From assembly GCA_002479255.1 (NCBI GenBank), contig DLMJ01000043.1, forward strand, positions 1-64,000: 64,000 bases of DNA, in the 5' to 3' direction. The stretch comes from Candidatus Binatus soli (lineage in GTDB: Bacteria; Desulfobacterota; Binatia; Binatales; Binataceae). Positions within the stretch are counted from its first letter, which is position 1. Each line of letters begins with the position of its first letter. Under the pieces are notes generated by a model, which saw only the letters and a program-made list of their open reading frames with translations, had not been told where the DNA came from and did no database searches. Positions 6,538 through 16,609 of the stretch are shown here, piece after piece. The position numbers were made by a program, and so were the translations under genes.

Positions 6538-8403
6538 ATGTCACACATCGCGAGGCGATTGTCGGCGTTGTTGATCCTCGCGGCGCTCGGCGCCAGCGGA
6601 TGCCGCCACCCGGTGCGCGAGCAACGCGTGCTCGATCCGGCATCGCGCCGAGTCACGGCATCCGGCACAGTCGTCGGCTTCGTCGGCGTATACGGCAGTC
6701 ACGCATGGCTCGGCATTCCGTTCGCCAAGCCGCCGCTCGGGGCGCTGCGATGGCGAGCGCCGCAACCGGCCGAACCATGGACCGGTACGCGCCAGGCACT
6801 CGATTTTGGCTCGGCGTGCACGCAGTTCCCGAGCCCGATCGGCGGCCTCGATACCGCCAGCGCGGGGCAGCCTGTCGGCAGCGAGGATTGTCTCTACCTG
6901 AACGTGTATGCGCCACGGGTTGGCGAGTCCGACGTGCCGACGGGTAACGCGCGGTGGCCGGTGATGGTGTGGATACACGGCGGCGCCAACACGGTTGGTA
7001 CGGGGGCGCTGTACAACGGCGGTAACCTGGCGGCGACGCACAAGGTTGTGGTGGTGACGATCAACTATCGCGTCGGCCCCTTCGGCTGGTTCCGCCACGC
7101 CGCACTGCGGGGTGAGGGCGCGAACGAACTCGACCGATCGGGCAACTTCGCCATCCTCGATATCATCCGTTCGCTCCAATGGGTGCGCGACAACGTGGGA
7201 GCTTTCGGCGGCGATCCCGGCAACGTCACAATCTTCGGCGAATCGGCAGGCGCCAACAACGTGTACATGCTGTTGTTGGCTCCGCAAGCGCACGGGTTGT
7301 TTCATCGCGCGATCTCCGAAAGCGGTGGTCTGAATATGAGTACCATCGCCGAGGCCGAGCACTTCACCGACGATGCCGAACCGGGTCGCACCAACAGCTC
7401 GAATGAAGTGCTGGTGCAGTTGCTCATCAAGGACAAGCGCGCCGCCGACCGCGCCGCAGCCAAAACAGTACTCGCCGCGATGAGCGCCACAGATGTCGAG
7501 CGTTACCTGCGCGGGAAGACGAATTTCGACATTCTCCTGGCCTACATGCCGACGCCCACAACCGCCATGATCGAAATGCCGAAAGTCTTTGGCGACGGTG
7601 TGGTGCTGCCACAAGACGATCCGCTGCAACACTTCGCGCGTGCCGACGGATACAACCGGGTTCCCGTGATCGTCGGAACGAATCGCGAGGAGAGCAAGCT
7701 GTTCCTGTTCGGCGACCCAAGACGGGTGCAACGCATTTTCTGGCTCGTGCCGCGCCTGCGTGACGAGGCGCGTTACAGCCTCAGTGCCGAGTACCTGTCC
7801 AGGTTTTGGAAGGCGGCCGGCGCCGACGAGCCGGCGGCAGCGATGCGGACGACTCAGGACAACGTGTTCGTTTACCGCTTCGATTGGCACGAGGAGCCGC
7901 ATGTGATGGGCGCGGATCTATCCATCATGCTCGGGGCTGCGCATGGTTTTGAGATCCCGTTCGTCTTCGGCCACTGGGATCTCGGACGCCAGGCCAACGT
8001 CATCTTCTCCCAGGACAATGAACCAGGCCGCCTGGCGCTCAGCAAACAGATGATGTCGTACTGGGCCGAGTTCGCCTATCGCGGCGCACCCGGGCGCGGT
8101 CGCGACGGTCGGCAGCCGCAATGGTCGGCATGGGACAACAGCGCGCCCACCAACCCGAAGTTCATCATCTTGGACACACCGGCCGACGGCGGCGTACGGG
8201 TGACGTCGTCCGGCACTCAAACGGCAGCGGGCGTGCTCGCCGCTGTAGACACTGATCCGCGTCTGTCAACGCAGCGCGACAAATGCATGATCTTCCACGA
8301 TCTGGTGAACCGATCGCGCACGTTTACCAGGAAGGAGTATCCGACGGCCGGAAAGAGCGGGTGCGCAGCCTACCCGTTCGATACATATCCGTGGGGCGGC
8401 TGA
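6538..8403 (+). CDS. Type B carboxylesterase lipoprotein
   Basis: The 621-residue protein starts at ATG 6538 with a lipoprotein signal (RRLSALLILAALGASGC), so it is lipid-anchored, probably in the outer membrane or periplasmic leaflet. It then follows the carboxylesterase type B fold: WLGIPFAKPPLGALRW, the EDCLYLNVYAP signature, oxyanion hole HGG in VWIHGGANTVG, nucleophile Ser in FGESAGANNVYMLLLAP, acid Glu in GTNREESKLFLFG, and His in GAAHGFEIPFVFG. All catalytic elements are present. It hydrolyses carboxylic esters; the substrate is unknown. An in-frame ATG at 6487 would break the signal peptide. It is followed 70 bases later by an AAA+ gene, with no evident functional link. Confidence 0.9.
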   Translation: MSHIARRLSALLILAALGASGCRHPVREQRVLDPASRRVTASGTVVGFVGVYGSHAWLGIPFAKPPLGALRWRAPQPAEPWTGTRQALDFGSACTQFPSPIGGLDTASAGQPVGSEDCLYLNVYAPRVGESDVPTGNARWPVMVWIHGGANTVGTGALYNGGNLAATHKVVVVTINYRVGPFGWFRHAALRGEGANELDRSGNFAILDIIRSLQWVRDNVGAFGGDPGNVTIFGESAGANNVYMLLLAPQAHGLFHRAISESGGLNMSTIAEAEHFTDDAEPGRTNSSNEVLVQLLIKDKRAADRAAAKTVLAAMSATDVERYLRGKTNFDILLAYMPTPTTAMIEMPKVFGDGVVLPQDDPLQHFARADGYNRVPVIVGTNREESKLFLFGDPRRVQRIFWLVPRLRDEARYSLSAEYLSRFWKAAGADEPAAAMRTTQDNVFVYRFDWHEEPHVMGADLSIMLGAAHGFEIPFVFGHWDLGRQANVIFSQDNEPGRLALSKQMMSYWAEFAYRGAPGRGRDGRQPQWSAWDNSAPTNPKFIILDTPADGGVRVTSSGTQTAAGVLAAVDTDPRLSTQRDKCMIFHDLVNRSRTFTRKEYPTAGKSGCAAYPFDTYPWGG

Positions 8404-8473
8404 GGCCGCAACCGAGACATCTGAGGGTTGCCGAAGGAGTGGAGCGCAGGCTCACAACTCTCGCGATTTTTCT

Positions 8474-10003
8474 ATGAAAGATTCTAAAAAACCTCAGCCT
8501 GTTGAGAGCCGCGCGGCAAAGATGCTGCGCGAGATCTTCCAGTCAGGACGGCCGCTCACCTACATCCGCTCCTCCGAAGAGCAGCGAATCGGAAGGGTGC
8601 TGCGCGAGGTCGGCCGGGCGCTGCACGCATCCACACCGGTGCCCGTTTGGACCTGGAGCCTCACGCAAGGATTGCTTCGCGATGACGGAGTGGCCGAGAC
8701 CGGCACTCTCGATCCTCGCGAAGCTCTGGACTTCATTGCAGCCCACAAGGACGCCGCCATCTTCCATCTCAAGGACTTTCACGAGCCGCTGCGCGAATCT
8801 CCGGAGGTCAGGCGCCGTCTTCGAGACCTGTACGAAAGCTGTCTCGATCAACGGAAGTTCGTAGTCATCAGTTCGCCGGTGCAATTCGTTCCTGAGGAGA
8901 TCGAGCGGGATCTTTTGTATCTCGAACTGAGGCCGCCTGATCTCATCGAACTGGTCGAGTTTCTGCGGAGCGAGGCTCAGCAACTCTCGGCGCCCGGCGT
9001 CGGCACCGACGTGAGCGAGGCAACCCTGTACCAGCTCGCGCGCGCCCTGCAGGGAGTCACGCTCCAGGAGGCGCGCTACGCGGTGCGCCGCGCTCTGAGT
9101 GCGAGTCGAAGCCTCAGCGCCGAGTCGTTACCAGCCCTGCTCGAGGAAAAGCGGCTCCTGGTCAACCGCGGCGGCATCATCGAGTTTGTTGCCGACAGCA
9201 CGAGCATCGGGCAGGTCGGCGGCCTGGAGAAGCTCAAGCAGTGGCTGCTGGAGCGTCGTAAACTGTTTCAACTCCGCGAGAGCCTGAGCACTGACATAGT
9301 ACCCAAGGGCGTTCTCGTCATGGGCATCCCGGGCTGCGGCAAGAGCCTCTGCGTCAAAGCCATCGCCTCGCACTTCGAGCTTCCTCTCTATCGAATCGAC
9401 ATGATCGAGATCTTCTCCGGCAGGCATGGGGAGCCGGAGGGAGCATTCGTCCAGGCCTGCAAGACGCTCGAAGAGATGGTGCCCGCGGTGGTTTGGTTCG
9501 ACGAGATTGAGATGGGGATTACGTCGGGGGATCCCGGCGGCGCGCAGGGCAGGATCTTCGCCTTCTTTCTGACCTGGATGCAGGAGAAGGCGCGCGGACT
9601 CTTTGTCGCCGCCACCGCAAACCGAATCGACCTTCTCCCCGCCGAGATGATTCGCAAAGGACGTTTCGACGAGGTCTTCTTCGTTGACCTGCCGCAGGTT
9701 GCCGAACGGATCGAGATCTTGAAGATTCACCTCGGCCGCCGGGGAATGGATGCGACCAAGTTTGACCTGGAACGATTGGCCGTCTTTATGAAGGGCTGGA
9801 CCGGCGCCGAGGTCGAGCAGTCGGTCGTATCAGCGATGACCAGGGCGCGGCTGCAGGACCATGAGGTTACCGAGCAGGATCTCTTCTTGTCCGCCGGTGA
9901 GCTGGTTCCGCTGGCGCGCACCATGAAGGAACAGATCAATCACATTCGTAGCTGGGCGTTCGAGCGAGCGGTCCGCGCATCTCCCATTCCCAGCGGCGGG
10001 TAA
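8474..10003 (+). CDS. AAA+ ATPase, Ycf46/SpoVK-like
   Basis: The 509-residue protein has an N-terminal domain of about 240 residues (YIRSSEEQRIGRVLREVGRAL...) as in cyanobacterial and chloroplast Ycf46. The AAA+ module follows: Walker A GIPGCGKS, Walker B VVWFDEIE, sensor 1 ATANRIDLLP, and arginine finger region RKGRFDEVFFVDLP. It ends with the small helical domain (GWTGAEVEQSVVSAMTRAR). Cytosolic; Ycf46 proteins are linked to carbon or stress physiology in cyanobacteria, but the substrate is not known. It stands alone, without a visible partner. Codon use matches the neighbours. Confidence 0.85.
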   Translation: MKDSKKPQPVESRAAKMLREIFQSGRPLTYIRSSEEQRIGRVLREVGRALHASTPVPVWTWSLTQGLLRDDGVAETGTLDPREALDFIAAHKDAAIFHLKDFHEPLRESPEVRRRLRDLYESCLDQRKFVVISSPVQFVPEEIERDLLYLELRPPDLIELVEFLRSEAQQLSAPGVGTDVSEATLYQLARALQGVTLQEARYAVRRALSASRSLSAESLPALLEEKRLLVNRGGIIEFVADSTSIGQVGGLEKLKQWLLERRKLFQLRESLSTDIVPKGVLVMGIPGCGKSLCVKAIASHFELPLYRIDMIEIFSGRHGEPEGAFVQACKTLEEMVPAVVWFDEIEMGITSGDPGGAQGRIFAFFLTWMQEKARGLFVAATANRIDLLPAEMIRKGRFDEVFFVDLPQVAERIEILKIHLGRRGMDATKFDLERLAVFMKGWTGAEVEQSVVSAMTRARLQDHEVTEQDLFLSAGELVPLARTMKEQINHIRSWAFERAVRASPIPSGG

Positions 10004-10162
10004 CGGGATGCGCAAATGAAAAGGCGCAGGATTGCCGCGTTCCCGACAACCGCCCTGCTTTCGCTTGTGATCGCGAAACCGGTACTTATCGCTTGACTAT
10101 GATCTTCTAATGCAGGACCATCCGGCGGTCTTTGCTGAAGCCAAAACCCCCAGGAGAATCCA

Positions 10163-10675
10163 TTGATAAGCCTCAAGACGATTCTTGCAAGTTTCACCGT
10201 AGCTTCGCTGGTGGTCTGCACGCTCGGCCTGAGCGGTCCGGCCTCAGCGCAGAGCCCGCCGACCTCACAGAAGCAGCTCGACATCGCGGCCGCCCGCGCA
10301 GAGCGCAAGGCAACGGTCGGCACCAACATGAATCTGAGCGCCGATGAAGCGACCAGGTTCTGGCCGGTTTACGACGCCTACGAAGCGAAGATGGACAGGA
10401 TCGAAGACCGCCACGTCAAGGAGCTCAAAGAATTCGCGGCCAGGTACAATAATCTCACCGACGCCGATGCGAAGAAGAAGCTCGACGAGGTAATCGCCAT
10501 TCAGCAGGCGCGGCTTGACGTGCAGAAAGAATTCATTGCGCGGTTCCGCGCCGTTGTCTCGCAGGTGAAGGTGACGCGGTTCTATCAAATCGACAACAAG
10601 ATCCAGGCGTTGATCCAGTGCGACATCGCGCAATTGGTGCCGCTGGCGCAATCGCCGGGCGAGGTTGCTCAATAG
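10163..10675 (+). CDS. Small periplasmic protein of unknown function, TTG start
   Basis: The 170-residue product begins with a clear signal peptide (ILASFTVASLVVCTLGLSGPASAQ). The mature helical domain of about 140 residues contains LSADEATRFWPVYDAYEAKMDRIEDRHVKELKEFAARY and two further amphipathic helices rich in Lys, Glu and Gln. The size and helical pattern recall Spy/CpxP-like or LTXXQ periplasmic proteins, but the LTxxQ motif is absent, so I leave it unnamed. The start is a TTG at 10163 preceded by AGGAGA at a suitable distance; there is no in-frame ATG before the signal peptide. Confidence 0.75.
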   Translation: MISLKTILASFTVASLVVCTLGLSGPASAQSPPTSQKQLDIAAARAERKATVGTNMNLSADEATRFWPVYDAYEAKMDRIEDRHVKELKEFAARYNNLTDADAKKKLDEVIAIQQARLDVQKEFIARFRAVVSQVKVTRFYQIDNKIQALIQCDIAQLVPLAQSPGEVAQ

Positions 10676-10858
10676 TCAATCAGTACGGAACCAGTGACCC
10701 CGCCCCTTTGCGTTTGCAGACGGATTGTTGTTGGTGCGAGTCTAGCTGCCTCCGCCACATTGGCTCCAACTGAACATACAATCATCGGCCGATGTATCGA
10801 CCGGCACCATCGTCCGCCTGCGTGCTTCATAGCACAATTGGACACTAGAATACTTAGA

Positions 10859-10877
10859 TTAGCTTAGAGTAAGCTAA
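10859..10877. promoter_or_regulatory. Perfect 8-3-8 palindrome upstream of the NHL gene
   Basis: TTAGCTTAGAGTAAGCTAA lies in an AT-rich patch of the 290-base gap between 10676 and 10966, about 90 bases before the gene start. No T run follows, so it is more like an operator than a terminator. The rest of the gap holds no gene that I can support. Confidence 0.5.
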
Positions 10878-10966
10878 ATATCACAGGCAGAATTATTGCT
10901 TATCCGAGGCGGGGAATTATTAGTCTCGTTTAAGTCGTACTGCTGTTTCACTCGGGGGAGGAGCAA

Positions 10967-13900
10967 ATGAACAAGTACGCATGAAAAACACGACTCGGCG
11001 TGGTCGCGATCTTTTGTGCGACCGCGGTTGCGATTGTCGGCCCTCATAGCTCTCTAGGCTACGCGTCCCCCACCCCGACGCTATTCGTTACGGACTACAT
11101 GACCCAAGCCGTGACTGCTTATCCGGCCGGGAGCAGCAACGGCGATGTCTCTCCGCTGACTCCCGCCCCTACCGACCTCGCCTCGCCAGGATGGATGGCC
11201 TTTGACGCCATTGGGAACATTTACGTCACCAACCAGGTCGGCACCATCACCATTTACGCCGCGGGGACCAACGGCGACATCGCCCCAATCGCCATCATCG
11301 CCGGGAGCAACACCGGCCTGGAGTCCCCAGAAGGCATCGCGCTGGATTCCTACGGCAACATCTATGTGGCGGATGACGGACCTTCCGGCAATGGCCCCAG
11401 CAGCGTGTTTGTCTATCCGCCGCTGGCAGTCAGCGGCACCGGGACGCTCAACGAGACCCCCATCGCCACCATCAGCGGGCTCGCCACCGGCCTGAGCGCC
11501 CCAACGGGCATCGCGCTGGATTCCAGCCGCAACATCTATGTGGCGGACAACTTCGCCGACAGCGTGTTTGTCTATCCGCCGCTGGGAAGCAGCACCGGAA
11601 CGCTCAACGAGGCCCCCATCGCCACCATCAGCGGGCTCGCCACCGGGCTGAGCGCCCCAACAGGCATCGCGCTGGATCTCAGCGGCAAAATCTATGTGGC
11701 GGACAACTCCGCCGACAGCGTGTTTGTCTATTCGGTGTTAAGCCCGAGTTGCACTTCTGCGAGTCCTTGCGCCATTAGCGTGGCTCCCATCGCCACCATC
11801 AGCGGGAGCAGCACCGGCCTGGCCGACCCATACGGCATCGCGGTGGATTCCAGCGGCAACATCTATGTGGCGGATGAAGGCAGCAACAGCGTGACGCTCT
11901 ATGAGCCGCTGGCCAGCCTCCTCATCGATCTCACTGCTCCCGACGTGACGCCCAGCGCCGCCATCAGCACGACCATGACCACCGGTCTGAGCAACCCACA
12001 AGGCATCGCGCTGGATTACAGCGGCAACATCTATGTGGCCGACCAGGGTGACCGAGGGTGCGATGGCACCGCCAGCGTGTTTGTCTATTCGGCGTTGAGC
12101 CCGAGTTGCACTTCTGCGAGTCCTTGCGCCATTAGCGGGTCCCCCACTGCCACCATCAGCGGAGACGCCACCGGCCTGTGCCGGCCACAAGGCATCGCGC
12201 TGGATTCCAGCAACAGAATCTATGTGGCGGATGACGGCGGCCTTGCGAACAGTTACACCCCGAGCGTGTTCCTCTATCCGGCGCTGGGAAGCAGCACCGG
12301 GCCGCTCAACGAAACCCCCACCGCCACCATCAGCGGTCCACTGACAGAACTGTATGAGCCCCTGTCCATCGCCATCACGCCGACTCCTGTGGTATCCGTG
12401 ACGTCTTACGTTGAATTCGGAAACGAACCCGTCGGCGACACCGCCACCCAGATCCTGACGGTCAGGAACACCGGCAACGCGCCGCTGTCCATTGCCAGCG
12501 TTTCCTCCCCCACCGACTCGGTTAACTTTGCGAAGACCGCCAGCACGTGCCCGGCGTCCCAACTTGCACCGCTCGCGACCTGCACGATCACGGTCAGCTT
12601 CACGCCGCAAACGCTCGACATTCACAGTGCAACGCTTACGATTGCGGACAATGCTGGCGCGGACACGCAAACCGTGGCGCTTAGAGGCGCCGGCACGAAT
12701 GATATGACGGTTTCGCCCGCCAGCCACGCATTCGGCAGCGTGAAGGACGGCTCCATGGAGACCCAGTCGATCACGGTGCACAATTATCAGACCATCTCGG
12801 TCACGCTGAGCGAAAGCATCGACGTCACTGCGGGCGGTAGCAATGACTTCAGAGTCGCGGGCGGCACCTGCACCGGCACGCTGGCGGCCACGACGGCTTG
12901 CACGCTGATTGTCACTTTTGCTCCGACCACGTTGAGTGCGGAATCAGCGACCATGACGGTTACCGACAGCCACGATACGCTCGGTCCGTACAATGTTTCA
13001 TTCAGCGGGACCGGAGCGGTACCGGAATCCCTGTCGGCGAAGACGCTAAGCTTCGGCGGTGTCCCCCAGACGGGGTCCAAGACGATGAGCATCACGCTGA
13101 CCAACGATGCCACCGGGCCGATCACGCTTAGCGGCACGAGGATCGGCGGCGCCAACCCGAGCGACTTCGCGGTGACGGGCGGGACGTGCGAAGCCTCGCT
13201 GGCGGCGTCCTCGAGCTGCACCTACGCGGTGACGTTTACCCCCAAGACCGAGACTGCGGAGAGCGGCACGCTTTCAATCGCGGTTGCGCAAGACCCCAAT
13301 GGCGGTCCGCCGGCGGTCGCTCTGAGCGGGACCGGAACGATACCGGAATCCGTGTCCCCGATGACGTTAAGCTTCGGCAAAGTGGCCAAGACGGGGTCCA
13401 AGACGATGAGCGTCACGCTGACCAACAAGGCCCATGCCGACGGTGGATCAATCACGCTTGCCAGCCCGAGCCTTGGCGGGGGGACCTACGGGAGCGATTT
13501 CTCGGTGACGGGCGGAACGTGCACCACACTGCCGAGTGGGTCGCTGTCGGCGGCGTCGTGCACCTACGCGGTGACGTTTACGCCGAGCACCGAGGGGGCG
13601 GAAAGCGGCACGCTTTCGATCGGTGTGTCGGGAGACACGCTCCTCTCCGTCAGCCTGAACGGAACCGGAGTTACGCCGCTCAAGGTGACTCCGGCGAGCC
13701 TCGCTCTCGGCCCGGTTAAGGGAGGCAAGACATCGGCGGCGAAGACAGTCACCGTGACCAACGTCGGCAGCGCGACGCTGACGATAAGCAAAAGCGTCAG
13801 CGGGACCAGCGACTTCAAGGTGACGGGCGGAACGTGCACCACACTGCCGAGTGGGTCGCTGGCGGGCGGCGCATCGTGCACCTACACGATGACGTTCACG

Positions 13901-14002
13901 CCGAGCATCGTTGGAGCGGAGAGTGCGACGCTTGGGGTAAGCGCGGTTGGCGATACGGCCAGCCCACACAACGTGAGCCTCCGCGGCACCGGCGAGGCCT
14001 GA
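10967..14002 (+). CDS. Secreted NHL-propeller and ASPM-SPD-2-Hydin-like protein, interrupted by TGA at codon 6
   Basis: A strong ribosome site (GGGGGAGGAG, 10954-10963) precedes ATG 10967, which reads MNKYA then TGA (10982-10984), then KTRLGVVAIFCATAVAIVGPHSS, an obvious signal peptide in the same frame. Without recoding, translation would have to restart, for example at GTG 11000. The rest is open for 1000 codons. About 430 residues of NHL-like blades come first (GIALDSSGNIYVADNFADSVFVYPPL and variants), then about six Ig-like domains of roughly 95-110 residues, each with FGxVxxGxxxT and CTYAVTFTPS-like strands (choice-of-anchor D / ASPM-SPD-2-Hydin type). It is probably an exported adhesive or surface protein. 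The paralogue at 41035-45060 has Trp where the TGA stands. Confidence 0.8.
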
Positions 14003-14035
14003 TAGCCGGATCGATCCCGCCGCAATAGAACCAAG

Positions 14036-14073
14036 CGCCCTGTCCGGCTATCGCGGCCGGACAGGGCGTTTAG
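14036..14073 (+). terminator. Intrinsic terminator after the NHL gene
   Basis: A perfect 12-bp stem, CGCCCTGTCCGG and CCGGACAGGGCG, encloses a nine-base loop and is followed by TTTAGTTT. It lies 34 bases after the stop of the NHL gene and separates it from the phosphofructokinase. Confidence 0.9.
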
Positions 14074-14120
14074 TTTAGTGGCTTTTGCAAGTAGCGTGCG
14101 TGTAAGAGTAAACATGACCG

Positions 14121-15416
14121 ATGACGGCGCCCATTGCGACGATGAAGAGCGACGATAAGCATCGAGAGACCCTCGCGATCCTGGTCGGCGGCGGTCCCGC
14201 TCCCGGAATCAACGGCGTGATCGCCTCGGCCGCCATTGAGGCTATCAAGTGCGGACTGCGCGTGGTGGGACTGCGCGACGGTTATCGATGGCTGGTGGAA
14301 GGCGACACCGGGCACGTCGTCGAACTCGAACTCGAGGAAGTCAGCAGGATCCACTTCACCGGCGGTTCGATCCTGCGCACCTCGCGCACCAATCCGGCGC
14401 GCGACGAAGCGAGCCTGGGGCGCGTGGTCGATGCGCTGACAGCGCTTGGCGTTCGCTACCTGATCTGTATCGGCGGGGACGACACCACGTACGGTGCGGC
14501 GCGAATCGCCGAGCGCACCAGAGGCAGGATCGGCATCGTGACCGTGCCGAAAACGATCGACAACGATCTGCCGCTGCCCGAGAATGCGGCGACGTTCGGC
14601 TTCGAAACCGCTCGCGCCATCGGCGCCAGCATCATCGAATCGCTGATGGAAGACGCCCGCACCACCAGCAGGTGGTACCTGACGATCTCGATGGGCCGGA
14701 AGTCGGGATCCCTCGCGCTCGGTATGTGCAAGTCAGCCGGCGCTACGCTGGCGGTGATTCCCGAGGAATTTCGAGGCAAGAGGTTCGACCTCGCGCTGGT
14801 CGTGGACACTATCGTGGGCGCGATAATCAAGCGTCGCGCCAGCGGCCACGACGACGGCGTCGCGGTCATCGCCGAAGGGATCGCAGAGCGCATGGACGTT
14901 GGCGCGCTGGCTTCGGGGACGGCCTCGCAAGCCGACGCTTACGGCCACGTGCACATCGCGGACATCCCGCTGGGTATTGTCTTGCGCGATCAGGTGCGCG
15001 CGGCGCTCAAGCAACTCGGCATCGATGCCACCGTGGTCCCCAAGGACATCGGCTACGAGTTGCGCTGCGCGAAGCCGTTGCCATTCGACGTCGATTACAC
15101 GCGAACGCTGGGCTACGGCGCGGTGCGCCACCTGCTAAGCGGCGGCTCCAGTGTGCTGATCGCGGTTGCGGGCGGCCGCGTGACGCCGGTCAGTTTCGAG
15201 CAACTGCTCGACCCGAACACGGGCCGGATTCGGGTGCGGACAGTGGATGTCTCCACCGAGTCATACCAGGTGGCGCGCTCTTACATGATTCGGCTCGAGC
15301 TGCAGGACTTCGAGGAGCCGGCGCTGTCGAAGCTCGCCGAACATGCCAAGCTCTCAGCCGCGGCTTTCAAGGCGAGATTCATCCCTTCGGTCCGCGCCAC
15401 GACTGATGGGGCCTGA
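14121..15416 (+). CDS. 6-phosphofructokinase, pyrophosphate-dependent type
   Basis: The 431-residue protein has the PfkA fold: GGGPAPGIN near residues 23-31, the phosphoryl-donor loop IGGDDTTYGA, the catalytic PKTIDNDLPLPE, and the fructose-6-phosphate motifs MGRKSG and AEGIAERM. The second Asp of GGDD and the Lys of PKTIDND are the residues that distinguish PPi-dependent enzymes from ATP enzymes (GGDG, PGTIDND). It should therefore interconvert fructose 6-phosphate and fructose 1,6-bisphosphate with PPi/Pi, reversibly, in the cytosol. ATG 14121 or an internal ATG at 14142 could be the start; the first seven residues are not conserved. Donor specificity is inferred from motifs only. Confidence 0.9.
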   Translation: MTAPIATMKSDDKHRETLAILVGGGPAPGINGVIASAAIEAIKCGLRVVGLRDGYRWLVEGDTGHVVELELEEVSRIHFTGGSILRTSRTNPARDEASLGRVVDALTALGVRYLICIGGDDTTYGAARIAERTRGRIGIVTVPKTIDNDLPLPENAATFGFETARAIGASIIESLMEDARTTSRWYLTISMGRKSGSLALGMCKSAGATLAVIPEEFRGKRFDLALVVDTIVGAIIKRRASGHDDGVAVIAEGIAERMDVGALASGTASQADAYGHVHIADIPLGIVLRDQVRAALKQLGIDATVVPKDIGYELRCAKPLPFDVDYTRTLGYGAVRHLLSGGSSVLIAVAGGRVTPVSFEQLLDPNTGRIRVRTVDVSTESYQVARSYMIRLELQDFEEPALSKLAEHAKLSAAAFKARFIPSVRATTDGA

Positions 15417-15478
15417 GACCTTTGGCGGGTATGGCTACTGAGTCGCGCCAACGCCGCCACTGCCGCCTTGGGGCGGAT

Positions 15479-16291
15479 TCAATGGTCCACACTTGAAGCC
15501 TGCTGATGGACTGGTCGCACGCTTTGGATGACGCGGTTGATTTCTGGTTGTGAAATGCCGCCTGCGCACCTTTTGTCGCGAAACACGAAGTGAGTGCGGC
15601 CCTTGTTTCCGAACAGATCGGCGGCAATCGAGGGCGGGCGGTTAGCTGAGTTTCCGTATTGGAAGCCGTGGAAATCTTTCGTTTGAATCAGGAAGATGCC
15701 TGACTCCCCGTCGTTCGCACCCACCTGGATCGATTTCATCAGCAACAGCATTATAGTGCGAGCCGCCGCTCCTCGGGGCGTGAGTAAACCGATATCGCCA
15801 GGGGTGGTCTCGAGCGCAGCTCGGATGAAGGTATAGTCGGACTGTATAGTCTCGTCGCCATAGAATCGGGCGAGCGCTCTTCTATCAACGCCGTTCTTTC
15901 CAGGGACTCCATTCACAACCTCGTTTGGTGGGGGTGTGTAAAACACGATGGACTTTCCAGAATGAAAGGAAATCAATTGCCACTTTCCGACGAGTCTCGT
16001 CTTTTGCTCGTCCACATCGTCCCAGGGCACTTCGAATTCGTAGCCGAAATAGGAAAGCTTCCGGCCGGGCGCGCTGGAAATGGACAAATCCTTCAGCGCG
16101 ACCGGGGTCTTCCACAAAGAGGGATCATCCTTACCCGATAAATTTCGTCCTTTGATGATTACGAACCAGGCCGAGACGCCGAAAACATATAGGTAGATGA
16201 AGACGACGCCGAACACGATTGCGCACCAAGTCAGGATACGGCGCCGTCTGGGCGTGAAGTGCGGAAGCCAGCCTCGATTAATTGCCCCCAA
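15479..16291 (-). CDS. Membrane-anchored hypothetical protein
   Basis: I do not recognise this 270-residue protein. A basic N-terminus (HFTPRRRRIL) precedes one long hydrophobic segment (about residues 20-46, WCAIVFGVVFIYLYVFGVSAWFVII), so it is a single-span protein with about 220 residues outside the membrane. That domain has the segments LSYFGYEFEVPWDDVDE, LISFHSGKSIVFYTPP, an aromatic-rich stretch around DYTFIRAALETTPGDIGLLTP, and GIFLIQTKDFHGFQYGN. It looks like a mixed alpha/beta soluble domain. It is convergent with the phosphofructokinase, with only 62 bases between them. Lower GC than the flanking genes hints at separate origin. Confidence 0.65.
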   Translation of the reverse strand: MGAINRGWLPHFTPRRRRILTWCAIVFGVVFIYLYVFGVSAWFVIIKGRNLSGKDDPSLWKTPVALKDLSISSAPGRKLSYFGYEFEVPWDDVDEQKTRLVGKWQLISFHSGKSIVFYTPPPNEVVNGVPGKNGVDRRALARFYGDETIQSDYTFIRAALETTPGDIGLLTPRGAAARTIMLLLMKSIQVGANDGESGIFLIQTKDFHGFQYGNSANRPPSIAADLFGNKGRTHFVFRDKRCAGGISQPEINRVIQSVRPVHQQASSVDH

Positions 16292-16609
16292 AATGCGCCC
16301 CGCTCCTCTTCAGTCGCCCTTGCTTAGCCGGGATTTCCATGGAAGGCAAACAGGCGGTGAACAGGATTCAAACGGGCGCCTGGCGCCGTCGCAGGCTGTC
16401 CTGAGGGGCCGATCGAGCGGCGCGGCGCCGCGATCAATCCAGGACACGGTGGCGGAGGGACCGGCCCTGCGGCCTATCCGGGGTATTGACAACCTAGCTG
16501 GCAGAAATTGCAATTTGTGGTAACTCCAGCAATTATACTTGTTGGATATGTTTAGAGTTGGGAGCTAAACAAAACATCGGGGACCTAGGGGACCCCAAGG
16601 AGCACTTAC
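16292..16609. other. Intergenic region upstream of the small basic protein
   Basis: About 320 bases with no gene that I can support. The right part is AT-rich (16490-16575) and probably holds the promoter of the gene at 16610. Just before the ribosome site there is a short tandem repeat, GGGGACCTAGGGGACC (16579-16594). Confidence 0.4.

Noticed and set aside
6541..7902. 453-codon minus-strand frame opposite the carboxylesterase
   Set aside because: High-GC antisense shadow; composition is Arg/His rich and the esterase has all its catalytic residues.
11738..12781. 347-codon minus-strand frame within the first NHL gene
   Set aside because: It is a repeat-driven shadow of the NHL and Ig-like repeats.
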